Below are positions 36,886-50,479 of a DNA stretch of 64,000 bases, piece by piece. The position numbers and the translations under genes were made by a program. The notes under the pieces were generated by a model. That model saw nothing but the letters and a program-made list of their open reading frames with translations. It did no database searches and was not told the DNA's origin. Positions within the stretch are counted from its first letter, which is position 1. The number at the start of each line of letters is the position of its first letter. The stretch covers positions 1,624,613 through 1,688,612 of the forward strand of contig VFFE01007859.1 in NCBI GenBank assembly GCA_008921705.1, read 5' to 3'. Source of the stretch: Burhinus oedicnemus. Taxonomy: Eukaryota > Chordata > Aves > Charadriiformes > Burhinidae.

Positions 36886-38826
36886 GAATAGGCTGTTTCA
36901 GTTGGAAGGTACCTACAACGATCATCTTGTCCAACTGCCTGACCAATTCAGGGCTGCCCAAGTTAAAGCATGTTATTAAAGGCACTGTCCAAATGGCTCT
37001 AACACTGACAGGCTTGGGGCATTGACCACCTCTCTAGGAAGCCTGTTCCAGTGTTTGGCCACCCTCTTGATAAATAAATTATTCCTAATGTCTAGTCTAA
37101 ACTTCCCCTAATGCAGCTTTGAGTCATTCCCATGCATTCTGTCACTGGACACCAGGGAGAAGAGCTCAGCACCTCCCTTTACACTTTGCCTCCTCAGGAA
37201 GCTGTAGAGAGCACTGAGGTCACCCCTCAGCTGCCTTTTCTCCAAACTAGACAAGCCCAAAGTCCTTAGCCGTTTCTCATAGGACATTCCTTCCAGCCCT
37301 TTCATGAGCTTTGTTGCCCTCCTCTGGATGCGCATCCATCTTAAATTGTGGAGCCCAGAACTGCACACAGTATTCAAGGTGAGGCCACACCAATGGTGAA
37401 TACAGCAGGATAATCACCTCTTTTGACTGGCTGGTTATACTGTGTTTGGTGCACCCCAGGATGTGGTTTGCCCTCTTGGCTGCCGGGGCACACTGCTGAC
37501 TTGTGTTGAGCCTGCTGTCAACCAGCACCCCCAGATCCCTTTCTGCAGGGCTGCTCTCCAGCCACTCCTCTCCCAGTTTATACGTGTGCCCAGCACTGTT
37601 CTGTCCGAGGTGCAGAATCTGACATTTGGGCTTGTTAAATTTCATCCCATTAATCATAGCACAGTGCTCCAATCTGTCTAGATCCCTCTGCAATGCCACT
37701 TGTTCCTCAAGAGAGTCAGGAGCACCTCCCAGTTTGGTATCATCAGCAAACTTGCTAATGGTGCATTCAACTCCTGCATCCAGATTGCTGATAAATGTAC
37801 TGAACAGAACTGGCCCTAGATTGAGCCCTGAGGAACACCACTGGTGACTGGTTGCCAGCCAGATGTAGCCCCATTTGAGCTCTGCCCTTCAGCCAGTTCT
37901 TCACCCTGCGCACCATGAAACCACTCATCCCACAGCTGGACAACTTGTCTAGAAGGATGCTGTGAGGGACAGTATCAAAAGCTTCCAGAAAAAACTACAT
38001 CCACTGGCTTCTCTTCATCCTCTAGGTGCGTGACCTTATCATAGAAGGATATCAAATTAGTTAAACAGGGCTTTCCCTTTGTGAACCCATGTTGACTGTG
38101 CCTGATGACTGCATTATTCTTTAAATGCCTTTCAGTAGTATTCAGTATGATCTTTGTAATTTTTCCAGGAATTGAGGTTAGACTAACAGGTCTGTAGTTC
38201 TCTGAGTTTACCCTTGTGCCCTTTTCGTAGATTGGAATAACATTGGCTGCTTCCAGTCAGGAGGGACCTCCCCAGACTCCCAAGACCTGATGGAGCAGGG
38301 TCCTGCCATAACATCTGCTAGCTCCTTCAGTACTCTGGGATGAGTCCCCATGGACTTCTGAACATTTCAGCTGATAGAACTGGTCCCTTACAATTTCAGT
38401 GTTCACAAATGGAAAGTCATTGTTCCCACGCTTGTGGTCCTCCACCTCAGGGGAGCGGGCAGCCCAAGGTCTATCAGTATTATTAAAGACCAAGGCAAAA
38501 TATACATTGAATGCCTCCACTTTTTCTTCATCCCTATTAGTCAGATGGCCATCTTCAACAAGTATCTGTCCAATGTTTTCTTTAGACCTCCTCTTGCAAT
38601 TAACATACTTTAAAAAGCCCTTGTTATCTGAAACAACACTGGCCAGGTTCAACTCTAATTGAGCTTTGGCTTTTTGTGTCTTCTCCCTGTGTATACAAAC
38701 CCTGTGAAGCTTGACCTCGCTTCCAGAGGTCATACAATTTCTTTTTCCTCTTGAACTCCACAAGGAGTTCGCTGTTGAGCTAAGCTGGTCTTCTGCCCAC
38801 TTGCCTGACTTACGGCACAGCGGAAT
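36886..38826 (-). mobile_element. Older CR1 LINE, 3' portion (post-endonuclease linker, reverse transcriptase, C-terminus), antisense
   Basis: This is the main body of a long CR1. On the minus strand I read, 5' to 3': IPLCRKSGKWAEDQ at the right edge, TQKAKAQLELNLASVVSDN, ILVEDGHLTNRDEEKVEAF, then reverse-transcriptase pieces including the catalytic FADD box (TTTGCTGATGAT, reverse complement of 37739-37750). DRLEHCAMINGMKFNKPKCQ and [15 protein letters not shown] follow. Frameshifts and stops interrupt the frame (for example around 37900-38260), so it is not functional. Its 3' end at the left (TAGAATAGGCTGTTTCAGTTGGAAGG region) is a different subfamily from the younger insert. It continues at 39542-39985 beyond that insert. 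Confidence 0.93.
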
Positions 38827-39541
38827 AACAGAATCACAGGGGTTGGAAGGGATCTCTGGAGGTCGTCTAGTCCAACCCCCCTGCCAGAGCAGGGACACCT
38901 AAAGCAGGTTGCACAGGATGGCATCCAGGAGGGTTTGGAATGTCTCCAGAGTTGGCAACTCCACCACCTCTCTGGGCAGCCTGTGCCAGTGCTCTGCCAC
39001 CCTCAAAGGAAAGAAGTTCCTCCTCATGTTTAGATGGAACTTCCTACGTTCAGGTTTGTGCCCATTACCTCTTGTCCTGTCACTGGGCATCACTGCAAAA
39101 AGACTGGTCCCATCCTCCCGGCACCCTCCCTTTAAGTATTTGTAAGCATTGATGAGATCCCCCCTCAGTCTTCTCTTCTCCAGACTAAAAAGACCCAAGT
39201 CCCTCAGCCTTTCCTCAGAAGAAAGATGTTCCAGCCCCCTAATCATCTCTGTAGCCCTCTGCTGTCCCCTCTCCAGCAGTTCCCTGTCCTTCTTGAACTG
39301 GGGAGCCCAGAACTGGACACAGTACTCCAGGTGCGGCCTCACCAGGGCAGAGTAGAGGGACAGGATAACCTCCCGCAACGTGCTTGCCACACACCTCTTG
39401 ATGTACCCCAGGATGCCATTGGCCTTCTTGGCCACAAGGGCACATTGCTGGCTCCTGGTCATCCTGTTGTCCCCCAGGACTCCCAGGTGCCTTTCCACAG
39501 AGCTGCTTTCCAGTAGGTCAGCCACTAACCTGTACTGGTGC
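38827..39541 (-). mobile_element. Younger 5'-truncated CR1 LINE inserted into the older CR1, antisense
   Basis: The left edge AACAGAATCACAGGGGTTGG is the CR1 3' end. The right edge is a 5' truncation at the codons for [14 protein letters not shown]. The minus strand frame is open through [57 protein letters not shown] and [20 protein letters not shown], up to the normal ORF2 end, so it is fairly young. It is about 715 bp long and contains no RT catalytic core. It splits the older CR1 precisely between the codons for EAQEQA and IPLCRKSGK. Confidence 0.93.
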
Positions 39542-39985
39542 ATTGCCTGCTCCTGTGCTTCTAAAAGGTGATTCTTAAAGACTGACCAGCACTCATGGAC
39601 TCCTAAGCCCTCAAAAGCAGATTCCCAGGGTACTCTGCTAAATAGCTCCCTGAATAGCTTATAGTTTGCTGTCCTGAAGTCCAGGGTAGCAACTCTGCTG
39701 TCCTTTTTTCTCATTACACTAAAAATTTTAAACTCAACCATTTCATGATCACTGTGGCCAAGACAACCACCTATCATCACATCCCCCATGAGTCCTTCTC
39801 TATTCACAAATAGCAAGTCTAGGAGTGCATCTTTCCTAGTTGGCTCACTGAGTACCCGTGACAAGAAGTTATCTCCTACAAACTTAAAGAATTTGCAAGA
39901 CCTGCTTGTCACAGCAGCATGATATTCCCAGTTGATGTCTGGGAAGTTGAAATCTCTCTAAGGACAAGGGCTACTGATAGCGAAA
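39542..39985 (-). mobile_element. Older CR1 LINE, 5' portion (end of endonuclease domain), antisense
   Basis: The minus strand encodes [59 protein letters not shown] and [18 protein letters not shown], the end of the CR1 apurinic-like endonuclease domain. It is colinear with 36886-38826 once the 715-bp insert is removed. The right edge near 39985 is uncertain, where similarity fades; the rest of the endonuclease and ORF1 are absent. Confidence 0.9.
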
Positions 39986-40062
39986 ATTCTATTGCCAATA
40001 GAATAATTCATCAGTGCTTACAGCCTTTTACTGAAGTTGCTGCAGTTTGTCACTGTTTTTCT

Positions 40063-40200
40063 TGTACTGGGGGCACAGTACTAAACGCAGTGTGTTAGAT
40101 GTGCTCTAATGAGTACTGGGTAAAAGTACTCACTTTGATTTACTGGCTATGATCCTTTTAAAGCAGCAGCCAGGGTGTGCTACATCCACCATGTTTAGCA
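40063..40200 (-). mobile_element. Possible decayed CR1 fragment, antisense
   Basis: The order of motifs (GGGGGCACAGTACTAAACGC, TGAGTACTGGGTAAAAGTAC, TTTACTGGCTATGATCCTTTT, AGCAGCCAGGGTGTGCT) parallels the antisense of the [10 protein letters not shown] to [10 protein letters not shown] region of other CR1 copies, but with many differences. It may be an older relic next to the cluster. Confidence 0.5.
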
Positions 40201-43200
40201 GTGGGCCCATATTTTTCTTGTCCAGACTTTTTCTTCCCTATGTAGTGTAGCAGCATTCTTGTTGCCCTTGATGTCCCTTGCCGGTTTCAATCTTAGTTAA
40301 GCTTCGCTTTTCCTAGACGCATGGCTGTTCACTGTTTCTAAATTCCTCCTTTGCAGCCTGTCTAATTAGAGTGCTAATTTTTGAGTAGAAGTAGGGTTCA
40401 GAGACCCAGGTATCCTGTCCCATGTATGTAGCTGGTTACTTTAATGCCATAGATCTTATTGCAAACAGTATATGTAAATTACTATATATGAAAATGTGTG
40501 GGAATATTTTGGAAGAAAGCTAGCAAGTAAAAAGAAATATAGAAATATGCACTTTACAGTGCTGTTTGGGTTTTGAAGTAGCATATACTAACATCAGCCT
40601 TTTTTGACAGTCTCCTAATCAAGGCATAGGCTGTGCCTGTTATGGCAGTTTATATTTCTGATAACCATAAGAAACCATTTCAGTTCCCCAGAGATGAGCA
40701 AGCTATTGCCTCTGTGAGTCAAATTTACTTGAATCTTAATGTGGTTGTCCATCTAAACTTTATGATAATGTTTTTCTGCACTGAGCTACTTGACACCATT
40801 GTATCTGTCACATTTAATAAAAATATATTCCTCTTCAACTTTATTTTACGTAGGAATTGTCAGACTTAGGATATCAACACATCAAACGGTATCATTGGTA
40901 TGAGATCAGGTTGGTTTACCATAGGAAAGAGTTTGTCCTTCAACAGTGAAAATACAGTTAGTCTGAGTTACTGTGTTTATCATTACTCATAGCAATACTT
41001 ATTTTTCTATTTTGATATCTGATTGGAATTCTGACAGATGTTCTGAGATTGCCTGAAAGAGGCATTACTATATATTACTATTTTAAATGACTGCTTATTT
41101 GTATTTGTTCTTTCATTATCTCTAATAGATGATGACATAGTGTAGTGGGGAAAAAACCCCTAGGTTAAACCAATGTTGAGAAAGAGCCAGTTTTAATGTG
41201 GTAAGCACACAATTAACTTGACAAGCCAAAGAAACACTCTGTAATATTCAATCCCATAAGTCAATTTTAGGAAAAAAAAAACAAAACTAAACCCAAATAC
41301 CTTGACAATTAGCAGAGATCTATTTGTTGCGTAAGCTGAGAAAGGATCTATGTATTATTGATCTGTAGATATAGTTTCAATAGATGTTATTTCTACATGG
41401 ATCTAATATATATTTTTATGTTGACATTTGAATCCTAGATTAGAGTCAGTCTTGTGGGATGAATTGTGGATAATAGCCAGAAGCAGTGATGTCTGTAGTT
41501 TTTCCGTAGAAGTCTGTGATGGGCCCAGCTCCACCTGGCTGAAGCTATTGACTTGGAGTAGGTAGGAAATGTTTGGTTAGGCTTAAAATCTGAGTGCCTT
41601 CCCCTGCACCAGGACATGGCCAAGCACCATTAAAGCCACTTTCTGCTACAGCTCAGCTGTTTTGGAGGAAGGATGGGAGCTAAAGGTGTATTTCCTACTA
41701 ATCCCGGTCACAGAATTGCAGATTGCCTTGACAACTGTTGACCATCTTTCATTTATAAAAGGTAAGATCACCCTGAATACATACAAGTACCAAACACTGA
41801 AAAGTTAGCCAGTGGGCATGATAAGGTAGGCCCAAATCTGTGTCCAGTCCATCATTTCTCCTGTTTGGTATGTTTGTACCAGCTGGCAGGCTGGTTCATT
41901 GCAGTCATTCACTATGTGCTGTTGGGATTAATGTCATCAGCCGATTTTTCTTTATTCAAGAGGATGGTTATTACAGTTGTTATAGCAAAGGTATATAACA
42001 TTTCCGTGTGAACCTCTGAGCCATTATAAACCAGGCAGCAGATTACAGCCCATCATCTGCTCTCATTTAAATCTGTATAAATCTGAAGTAGCTTCACTGA
42101 CACAGTAGAATTTCTCGCATATGCACCAGTATACCCAAGAGTGGAATTCAGCTTTACAGTCATTTCTGAAGACGAGCCATCTTTTTCATCCAAGTGGCTG
42201 TCTGCGCCCATAGTAACTCATAACACTTGCTGTAGGTTGACTTGATCTGGATAGTCAGAGCTCTTGATTCGAAAACTGACCATCCATGGGCAATGTTTTG
42301 CATTTGCCTTTCCAGTCATTGACTCGACTGTTTGGTCTGCCAGCTCTATTTGCTTTCTATTTTGCTCAGTGCAATCCTAGCCATGGATTTTAAATGCTAC
42401 TGAAATATAAATGATGACAACAGCTTTTAAAATTGGAATTATTAAACTCTAGAAAGTCTCCATCTGCTTGTATATCAGCATACAGAATATTTGCTGCCCA
42501 ATTTGCATTGTGTTCTATAGGGAGAAGACTCTTTATTATCTCCATACATCCTACTCTGATGCAACTATGAATGTAAATCGTCAGAAATCATTAGGAAGTC
42601 TGTCCTTGTGAGATTGCTACCTACATTTTGCAGAGCTAAGAGGTCTGTAGATTTTCAGAAAAGTTCATTTTAGCATTTCATTATGTGTGTTTATGTAAAA
42701 TAAATATGCAAATCTGTTTTTGTTTGTTTATTTCTGTTGTACGAAATTATAATGTTTCTTCATTAGAAAGAGATGCTGTATAATAGACTGCTGCCAAAGG
42801 AAAAGTGTGATCTTATGGTTAAAGCAAAAAGAGTAGTTTAGATTAGTTAATCATTGACTGCGCTGTAAACATAAATTCTAGCATACGCTATGGGATATGA
42901 AATAGCAGGCATATTAATCCTGGATGAGCAAGAATGCTGGTGTGCTGTAATGCTATGGTACTGGACTTAAAGAACAAGAGATATTTGACAATTTATTCAT
43001 ATTTTATGTATGAAACACGTTTTTGTGACTGTGGTTCAAAAACATACTGATATCTTGGAAGGGCACCCAAGAAGCTGTAATAAGTACTTTATATGTAAAT
43101 AAGCAGATGACTTTTAGAAAGAGAGAAAAATAGATTTTCAGTCTATTTTGATGAGGAAAATTTTAGGATCAGCTTTTGAAAGATTCTTCGAGTACCCAGT

Positions 43201-46200
43201 GAACATATTTTGATAGCATACAGCTCTCAGGGGTAAACAACTCTAATTGCAAACTGAACATAGTTGATTTTAGACAATCAGAAAAGGTTCAGGACTGAGC
43301 ACAGCTAGTTATTGCAACGAAATGCTGAGAACTGGTGATAGTACACTATTTTTCCATTGCATGACATAAGGAGCTACTACCAGAAAAGCCATGGAAATCA
43401 AGAAAAAAAAAATAGATACAGTCTGTGTAATAAATAGAGATTGTCTCAGTTTGGGTAAGACTGTACAGTTTGTGTTAAACACTAAACACTAGGTCAGACT
43501 AATCGAAAAAAGTGATTTCTTCTGCCTGTGAACACTGTAATTGAAGATTAACTCTCAGATAGTTTAAATTTCCTCTGACACATGGCTGAGCAAAGAGCAG
43601 AAAAGTGCCTTCACCTGTAGAACAAGACTGTTAGATTCATGAGCAAGGCACTCTCTCTTTTACTGTTCCAAAGATTCATATGTGACCAAATTTTGATGAC
43701 ACTGTTGTTTATTTTTCATTAATAGTAGGCAAAGTCTTAATTTATTTCCATTCTCTTACCCACTAATCATCACACAGTCAAAGAAAAATTTTTCTCATTG
43801 AAAATCTATGAACGTTACAATTTAGTTGAGCTTCAAAGTGATCTGGGAAATGGAGAAAAGAGTGTTAACTCTGAAAAACAGAATTCAAGGTTTCCGCAGC
43901 CAATTGCTGACCATTTTCAACATCGTTTATAGCAGTTATCCTAAAGTGCTCACTAAAACATCTCAGAAAACAGAACTGATTTTTACAGAATCGGCAAATA
44001 AAGAATGACTTGGGAAAAAAACATACCTTAATATCTACCTCTTCCAGAGGTTGCACTGAGTCTTGTCTTTGCCTTTTTTTCCACAAAATATGACAAGACT
44101 AGGCTGGAGAAGAAGGAATTTTGCAACTCCAGGTGTTAAGATCAAATAAATAATCACTTGTGGAGATGGTCTTTGGCTGGATCACTAGATCTGAACCCGT
44201 CTGCCTTTTTTGAAGTTCACATGGAGAGGTAGATGTAAGCTTTGTGGTTGGTGCTACTTCTTTTTTTTTTTTTAAATGGATATGGTGTATGTTATGTTTT
44301 TCTAACGTGGAGAAGGAAAAGATATCTTTAGGTTTATTACTTTCTCTTTTAATTCAGTGAATGTTGAGACTACAGCTGGATGAAAGCATTCCTATGCTAA
44401 TAGCTACATTTGTTGCACTTTTATGCATTTAGCAATGGTAAATAATCGCCCCAAGACAACATTTGTTCTCATTTGTCTAGTTTCATTTATGTTAATGTAT
44501 ACACTGAAGTTTTGATAATCACTTACCTACTTTAAAATTTCTGTGTGTTATACTATTGTTTTTTGTTGCCAAATTATATATCTAGCTAAGAAGCTTTAAC
44601 TTCTGGATCAGCAGCAAGACCAAAAACAGTCTCAGAAGAAAGTTGTCTGAATAACTCTTCCTCTGCTCTGACTGTGCTGGGTCTGTCACTGTGCTATATT
44701 CCAGCATGGAATATATTCAGTCTGTTGTATCACATTTCTTGTAGCTACTGTTACATACTGTCAGATCTAGGTTTCATGCTAGCACTTTTCCAAGTTTTTT
44801 ATGCATGTATTAATTTGCTACTTCTTTCAGTTATAGTTATTGGCACTTTACAGGACTATTCTTTCATACACACACTTGCTTTCATTTGCATACATGAATG
44901 GGGCTAAACTAAGTGTCTCAGGGACTGGTCAGATGTAGTAGGAGGAGTTTTCTTCCCTACTTGCTGCTCTGCCAATGTGTCTTAACTCCAGGAAAGTAGT
45001 GTGGGAGTGGATACTTTTCTCACCCTGCTGTTTCTTTTGTTTTCTGAGGAGACTCCCAAACTGTATCAGCTCCTTGTGCCTTTGATCATGTGCCCAGCCT
45101 TTAGGACTGGCGTTTGTATTCAGGTTACCTAACAGCCTTTACAAAACATCTTTTCTTTTGTGATATTCCGGATGTGTGGTAGGATGGGACAATGACAATT
45201 TACACCTAGTTTTACCAGTGCAGTTGTAAAAATGGTCTCTTTCTTTGCAACTAAATTGCAATAAAATTACAGTCTTCAAATTCTTCCATCTTGTTGGCCA
45301 ATGTGGCAAGTGTAGCCTTCATCCAAGAAAAACACTATGAAATTATATCCTTGATAAATGCTTCAGCATAGTCAGAGTGACTAATCTTCATTTTAACTTA
45401 GCCTTATGCCAGTGCAGCTTCATTACTGATTAGATAATCGTGAATGTGAAGTGAGACTTACTTACATTTAGAGAGAACTGAACACCTCTCAATGCCTCTT
45501 GTGTATTTTCCATACAGTTGAAGTTCTGACAAGTGGACTGTTAGTGTAGTTGTCATTGTACCCAGGGAAACAGTGTGGTTCACAGGAATTTCAGATGGCT
45601 GAGGGTCCTGTGGTTGTTTGGTTTCCTGCCTTCCCCCTCCTTGCTTTAATCGTCTGAAACATATTGACCACAATTTTACTTGTACGTAAATCAAGAATCT
45701 AGAAAAACATGAAGATGCCACTTCTCTCTGAAAAGTAACCTTTCCATGAATTATTCAATGTAAGCTTTTATTTTGGGATGTTTAATTTTTACTTTATTCT
45801 CACTTCAAATTTAGGAAGTGTTAATAACACCTTAAAAATAGTTTCCTATACTTTCCCCCAGTTTCTTTAACTCTGTTTTTGTCTCCTCTCAAACATTCTC
45901 ACTTCTTTTCACCCTTTGACTGGTCTTATTTTTAAAACTGATAACATCTCAATTCTTTCTCTTACTGAATTTTTCTGTGCTGTCTGTCTCTGAATCAGTA
46001 CCAAATTGCGTTCTTCTTCTGGGTATGTGTAGGGAAGGCTGGTTATTGCTGCTGCTGCCAGACTTTATACAGCATTTTCTACACTTACAGCTAAAAAGTC
46101 ATATGGACTTAAACTTAATTGATTTTGCACTATCCTATTTATAATTATTAATGTGTAGCAGATGGGTAAATTCTCCACCTGTTCTTACTGCTGTATCCAG

Positions 46201-49200
46201 TTGTTCCAGTGATAATTATAATTTATCAACATGGGAATAAGTCACAGACAAACTCAAAAGTGTAAAACCGATTTTGGACCGAATTGAGGAAAGAATAAAG
46301 CAAAACAAAGATGCCCTGAAGTTCCACATTGGTGCCTTTTCCACTTGCAGTATCTCATCATACGCTTCATGATATTGAAATCTATTCCCTGTGGTTTCTA
46401 CTGTGACAGTAGGCAGATGAGCTAAGCCAGCATTGCTGAGAGCTGTCTGAGCAAAGTCAGTACTTCTTCCTTATATTTCACAGTTCTGTATCATTGTGTC
46501 TTCTTGCAGCTCAGCAGAAGTGATGACGTGATACCCGGTCCTTCTCCATATCCCAGCTCCATCTATTTCCTCCTCCTACATTTCACCCCAATATTGAGAT
46601 TTTCTATGATATTGGCAGTCTCGAAGAAGTGGCTCTGGAGTGAATTTCCCTTTGTATTATCCAAATGTGTGGGTATTATGTGTGGAAATAAAACTTTTAT
46701 GAGCCTGCCTAGGCGCTGGGAAAGTGCCCATTCTCCTGTCTGTTACCCTTTGTCTCCAACTCAGAACAAAGTTCTGTGTCTTTTCTTATTTGGTACTAAT
46801 AGCAGTATCTCACCATTGCTGGATTAAATAAATTCTCCTGGAAATTCAGGGCAGAAGGACTAAGTATCTGAAGCCTTGTACATTGCTCCTGATGCATGAA
46901 GATCGTAGGCTTGGATGTCTGAAGCCTCAGTTTATTTTTTAGCAGGAACTGCAGTTGCTGTTATGCATAAAATGCATCTAAGATGTATTTTCCATAATTC
47001 TAGGCTGTTTTCCTGAACTGAGGTTATACATAACCTTTAAAGGCATTGTGTGATAAATAATGGTCACTTTAGTATAGGCTTGAAGGATATAGGTATAGAA
47101 GTTCTTTGCATTAATGAATTATAGATAGCAACCTTGTGTGAGTTGGAAGGGCACTTAACACTAATTTTTATGTTTATACTTGACAATTACAGATTTATTT
47201 ATCCTGATTTTGTTGTTTATAGTTGTGCAGTGTGGTTGTGTTAATTTTATAGTGTTTTTCCTTGTGTTATTTTTGTTCCTTTTCCAAGATAACTGATCCA
47301 CTGGAATTGTGGGGATGGGGAAATTCTTCTTCCTTATGTACAATGTAATGAAAATCTATTTTAATCTTGTGCAACTAGTGATTTTAATTGATTCATGAAA
47401 GTATGCGTCAGGTAAACTTTAGTGTTATTTTACTCCATTTTTGTGTGTTTCTCTAAGGTCAGGTTCTAAAGTCTTTTCATTGTATTTATTCTTTCATAGT
47501 AGAAAATAATTTGCCTTATTTTCCTTGAGGCAGAGCATTGCAGGAGAAGCTCCCTATCTGACATAGTAAGCCCTGGTTAAAAAGAGCTATGTATTATAGC
47601 AACTGTCCAAAACTCAGGCATTGTCTGACTCACAGTGAGCCTCCCTTCACTGTGAGCACATTTATGAATTTCTCATGAAGCTGTCAGTGGCATTTAAATA
47701 ACTAATGCCACCTGGGATTGATTTTTGGGCTTGACAGAAAAAGATGCATAGATTCAGATTGGCAAATGATGTTTATGTATACATGTGCATAAAGGAAGAG
47801 GACGATGTTCTTCCTAAAATATTCTTAATTTGTGTACATTTATAAAGACTCAAAAACCACGTGGAAAGAACATCAGTGTGCTTAGCATTCTGTTGCATAC
47901 AGACTACAGTGTGCAATGTTTTGATTATAAAATGGGAAGACACTTGAGGCCAAATGGGCAGTAGTATACAAATCTTCCTTAAGTAAAATTATAAAATCCT
48001 ATTGTTAGCCTATTTTGATGACAGGGCAAAAAGTTGTTTTGAACTTCAGTGTGTGTATATGACTATCTGTGTGTTTCTGAGAAGCTATCATCTTTGGTCA
48101 GATCCAGCAGAGCAGCCTCAGTTCCCAGCGAAAGCAGTGTAGTTTGAAGCATCTCTCAGTCTCATTCTAAACAGCCTGAGGGCAGAGCCTGTTAGTGCTT
48201 CTGGCCCTTCAATATGCCGAGAACCTCCTTCATTTTGTTTAATGTCTTAACAGTTCTTGGATGCAACTAGAGTTTGAGAAACCTACTGATCCCCTAGAGA
48301 CACTCATCAGCTGCGATAGGAGTGATATGCAGATAATCATGCAATATACAACTGGAACGAAAAAATAATTTGTGCTTTTCCTCTGTCTGTCCTCTTGCCA
48401 TGTTTTTCACTATGCATGTACATGTTTCTCCCAACTAATTCCCTTTCACTGCCACAATACTGCACAACCAGAATGAGCAAGAGTACAAAGTAAAGCGGAA
48501 ACAGAAATCTTTGGAGGGCTGATGGGAATTAGTAGTAACTTCCAGCAAGTCTGAAGCAGCTCCCGGCTCCTAAAGCAGTACAGATGCGTTGCACCTTGGT
48601 GGTTTTAGGGCTGGAGGAACCAGGTTTACATCTCAAGCCTTCCATAGCAGCAGAGAAATCTTTCATCAGCTTCAGCCAAAAGGATGCTTCTACAAATGAC
48701 AGTCTGCTCATCTTGTTACTAGTTATTTTTTCATATGTCTGTCTTTTACTGTAATTGAAATGAAATTGGGATATTGAAAGCTCAGGACTGTTTTAATCGG
48801 TGGGAGACAACTGAAGAGTTGACCATTAATTCAAAATTATGTTTGTTTGCCTGGGTTGTGTTGGTTTCTGGAGATTGGAGGGTGGGTTTTAGTAGAATTT
48901 CCCTCAACTCTCATGCGCTGCTTGTTAAGATTTGTTCTTTCGCCTTTTTCACTCATGGCAATTTTTAGTTGTTAAGCACAGCGTGAGGGGTGCAGGCCTC
49001 TGCTTGTAGTGATTGAATAAAGGTGTGAGACTTGTAATAATCTTCGCTGCTTTGGCAAGGTTTTTCTGCCTTGAATCACCAAGAGTGAACTTGCAAGTCT
49101 GTAGTTTTGTGCTCGATCTGTCCTTCCACATGGGGTCTTCCTCCTACCAAGTGCTAAGAGTATTCAGCTTTCACTGGAAGAAGAATGGGGGCCCTTAACA

Positions 49201-50479
49201 GACATTTTTCAGCATTATACTAGTTCATATAGATCAGTTAGTTGAATAAACACAATAAATGTCAAGAACAGAGTTGGAAACAATCAGTTTGACATAATCT
49301 GTGTGTGTGAAAGTGGCTGGTTTGGGGTCCATGTTCTGAGTTTTATAAATGTCCTTTGCCTCAGCTGCAGCTTGCTCTTGCTGAAGTATCTTTCCTAGTT
49401 CTCTACTTTGTTTGTGCACCTGGTGATGGATCTCTTACTCGGTTTATTCCAGTTCAAGGGCTTTTCATGTATTGTTCTTTTATATTTCATTTTCTTTGAT
49501 TTCATTCAGGGTAGCCTTTTTCTGGTTGTGGTTTTGGTCTAATGCACGTGTTCTTAGGACAGAAAAACCTCCTGTTCTAAACTGTGATAAATTTTGAAAG
49601 TGCAGACTAGGAAGCCCTAGATAAATATTATTAATGAAAAAGGTATTACTTTTTATTTCTTAAAATTTACTTATTTATAATGTTAACTTGTTTTACTGAT
49701 AAGCATTGTGAGTTCCATTTAGTTACCTCAGCCGAATGTCCCTGGTGTGCGAGAATGTCACACGGGCTGGCAGATCGGGCATGTGCTCTCTGGAACAGCA
49801 GCTGGAGACCAGGGAGGATATTGTAGAGCATCTCGAAAACCTCCACAGAGATATCTGTACTGAAACAAGTGAATGAACCACTTGATTTTGGCTGATCTGT
49901 AAGATCTCTAGGTGTCCTGTATTAGTGTTTTCTTTTTCATTGTTTTCCTCCAATTCTTGCTATAATTTTTTAATAGTCTTTTCTGGTTCTTTATTTTGGT
50001 GCAAGTTGAAAATGTTGGTATTATTATGTCTGAAGAGCACCGGAAGTAATCTGGTTAGCTGTGTCCTCAACTGGTATCTCAGTTAACTACCTTGAAGGTC
50101 TTTTCTGTGATGTATGCATATTAAGCATGTTTTATTTCCTGGCTGTGTTGGTCAGCACGGTGGTGTTGGCTGGCTTCTTGGAAAGCTGCTGGTTGAGGAG
50201 AGCAGCTCCACGGTGAATCAGGCACCCCAGGCCTTTGGTCTCTTTAGCTCTCTCAGTGTGCAATCAAGTCTTCCCTGATAGACCAGGAGCGTAAAAGAGA
50301 CTGAGGTGCCCAGAGATGGGAGAGTGCCAATGTAAATGATCACAAACAGAAGCAATGAAGTGGGAGGGAGCCTGGAATAAGAAGCAGCAGAAAGGAAGAA
50401 GGTGATGTGAGTTCTGTGTGTACAGCAGGGATTAAAAAAATCCCAACAAAGTGTAAATTAGAGTGCATAGCATTTTTAT

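Noticed and set aside
37108..37699. Functional reverse transcriptase gene
   Set aside because: It is part of a decayed, 5'-truncated CR1: the frame is broken by stops and frameshifts, and the 5' endonuclease part and ORF1 are missing.
46504..46827. 107-codon + strand ORF preceded by a tcttcttgcag acceptor-like sequence
   Set aside because: The acceptor-like sequence is tempting for the next PCLO exon, but the translation lacks the expected EWLCLNC half finger.
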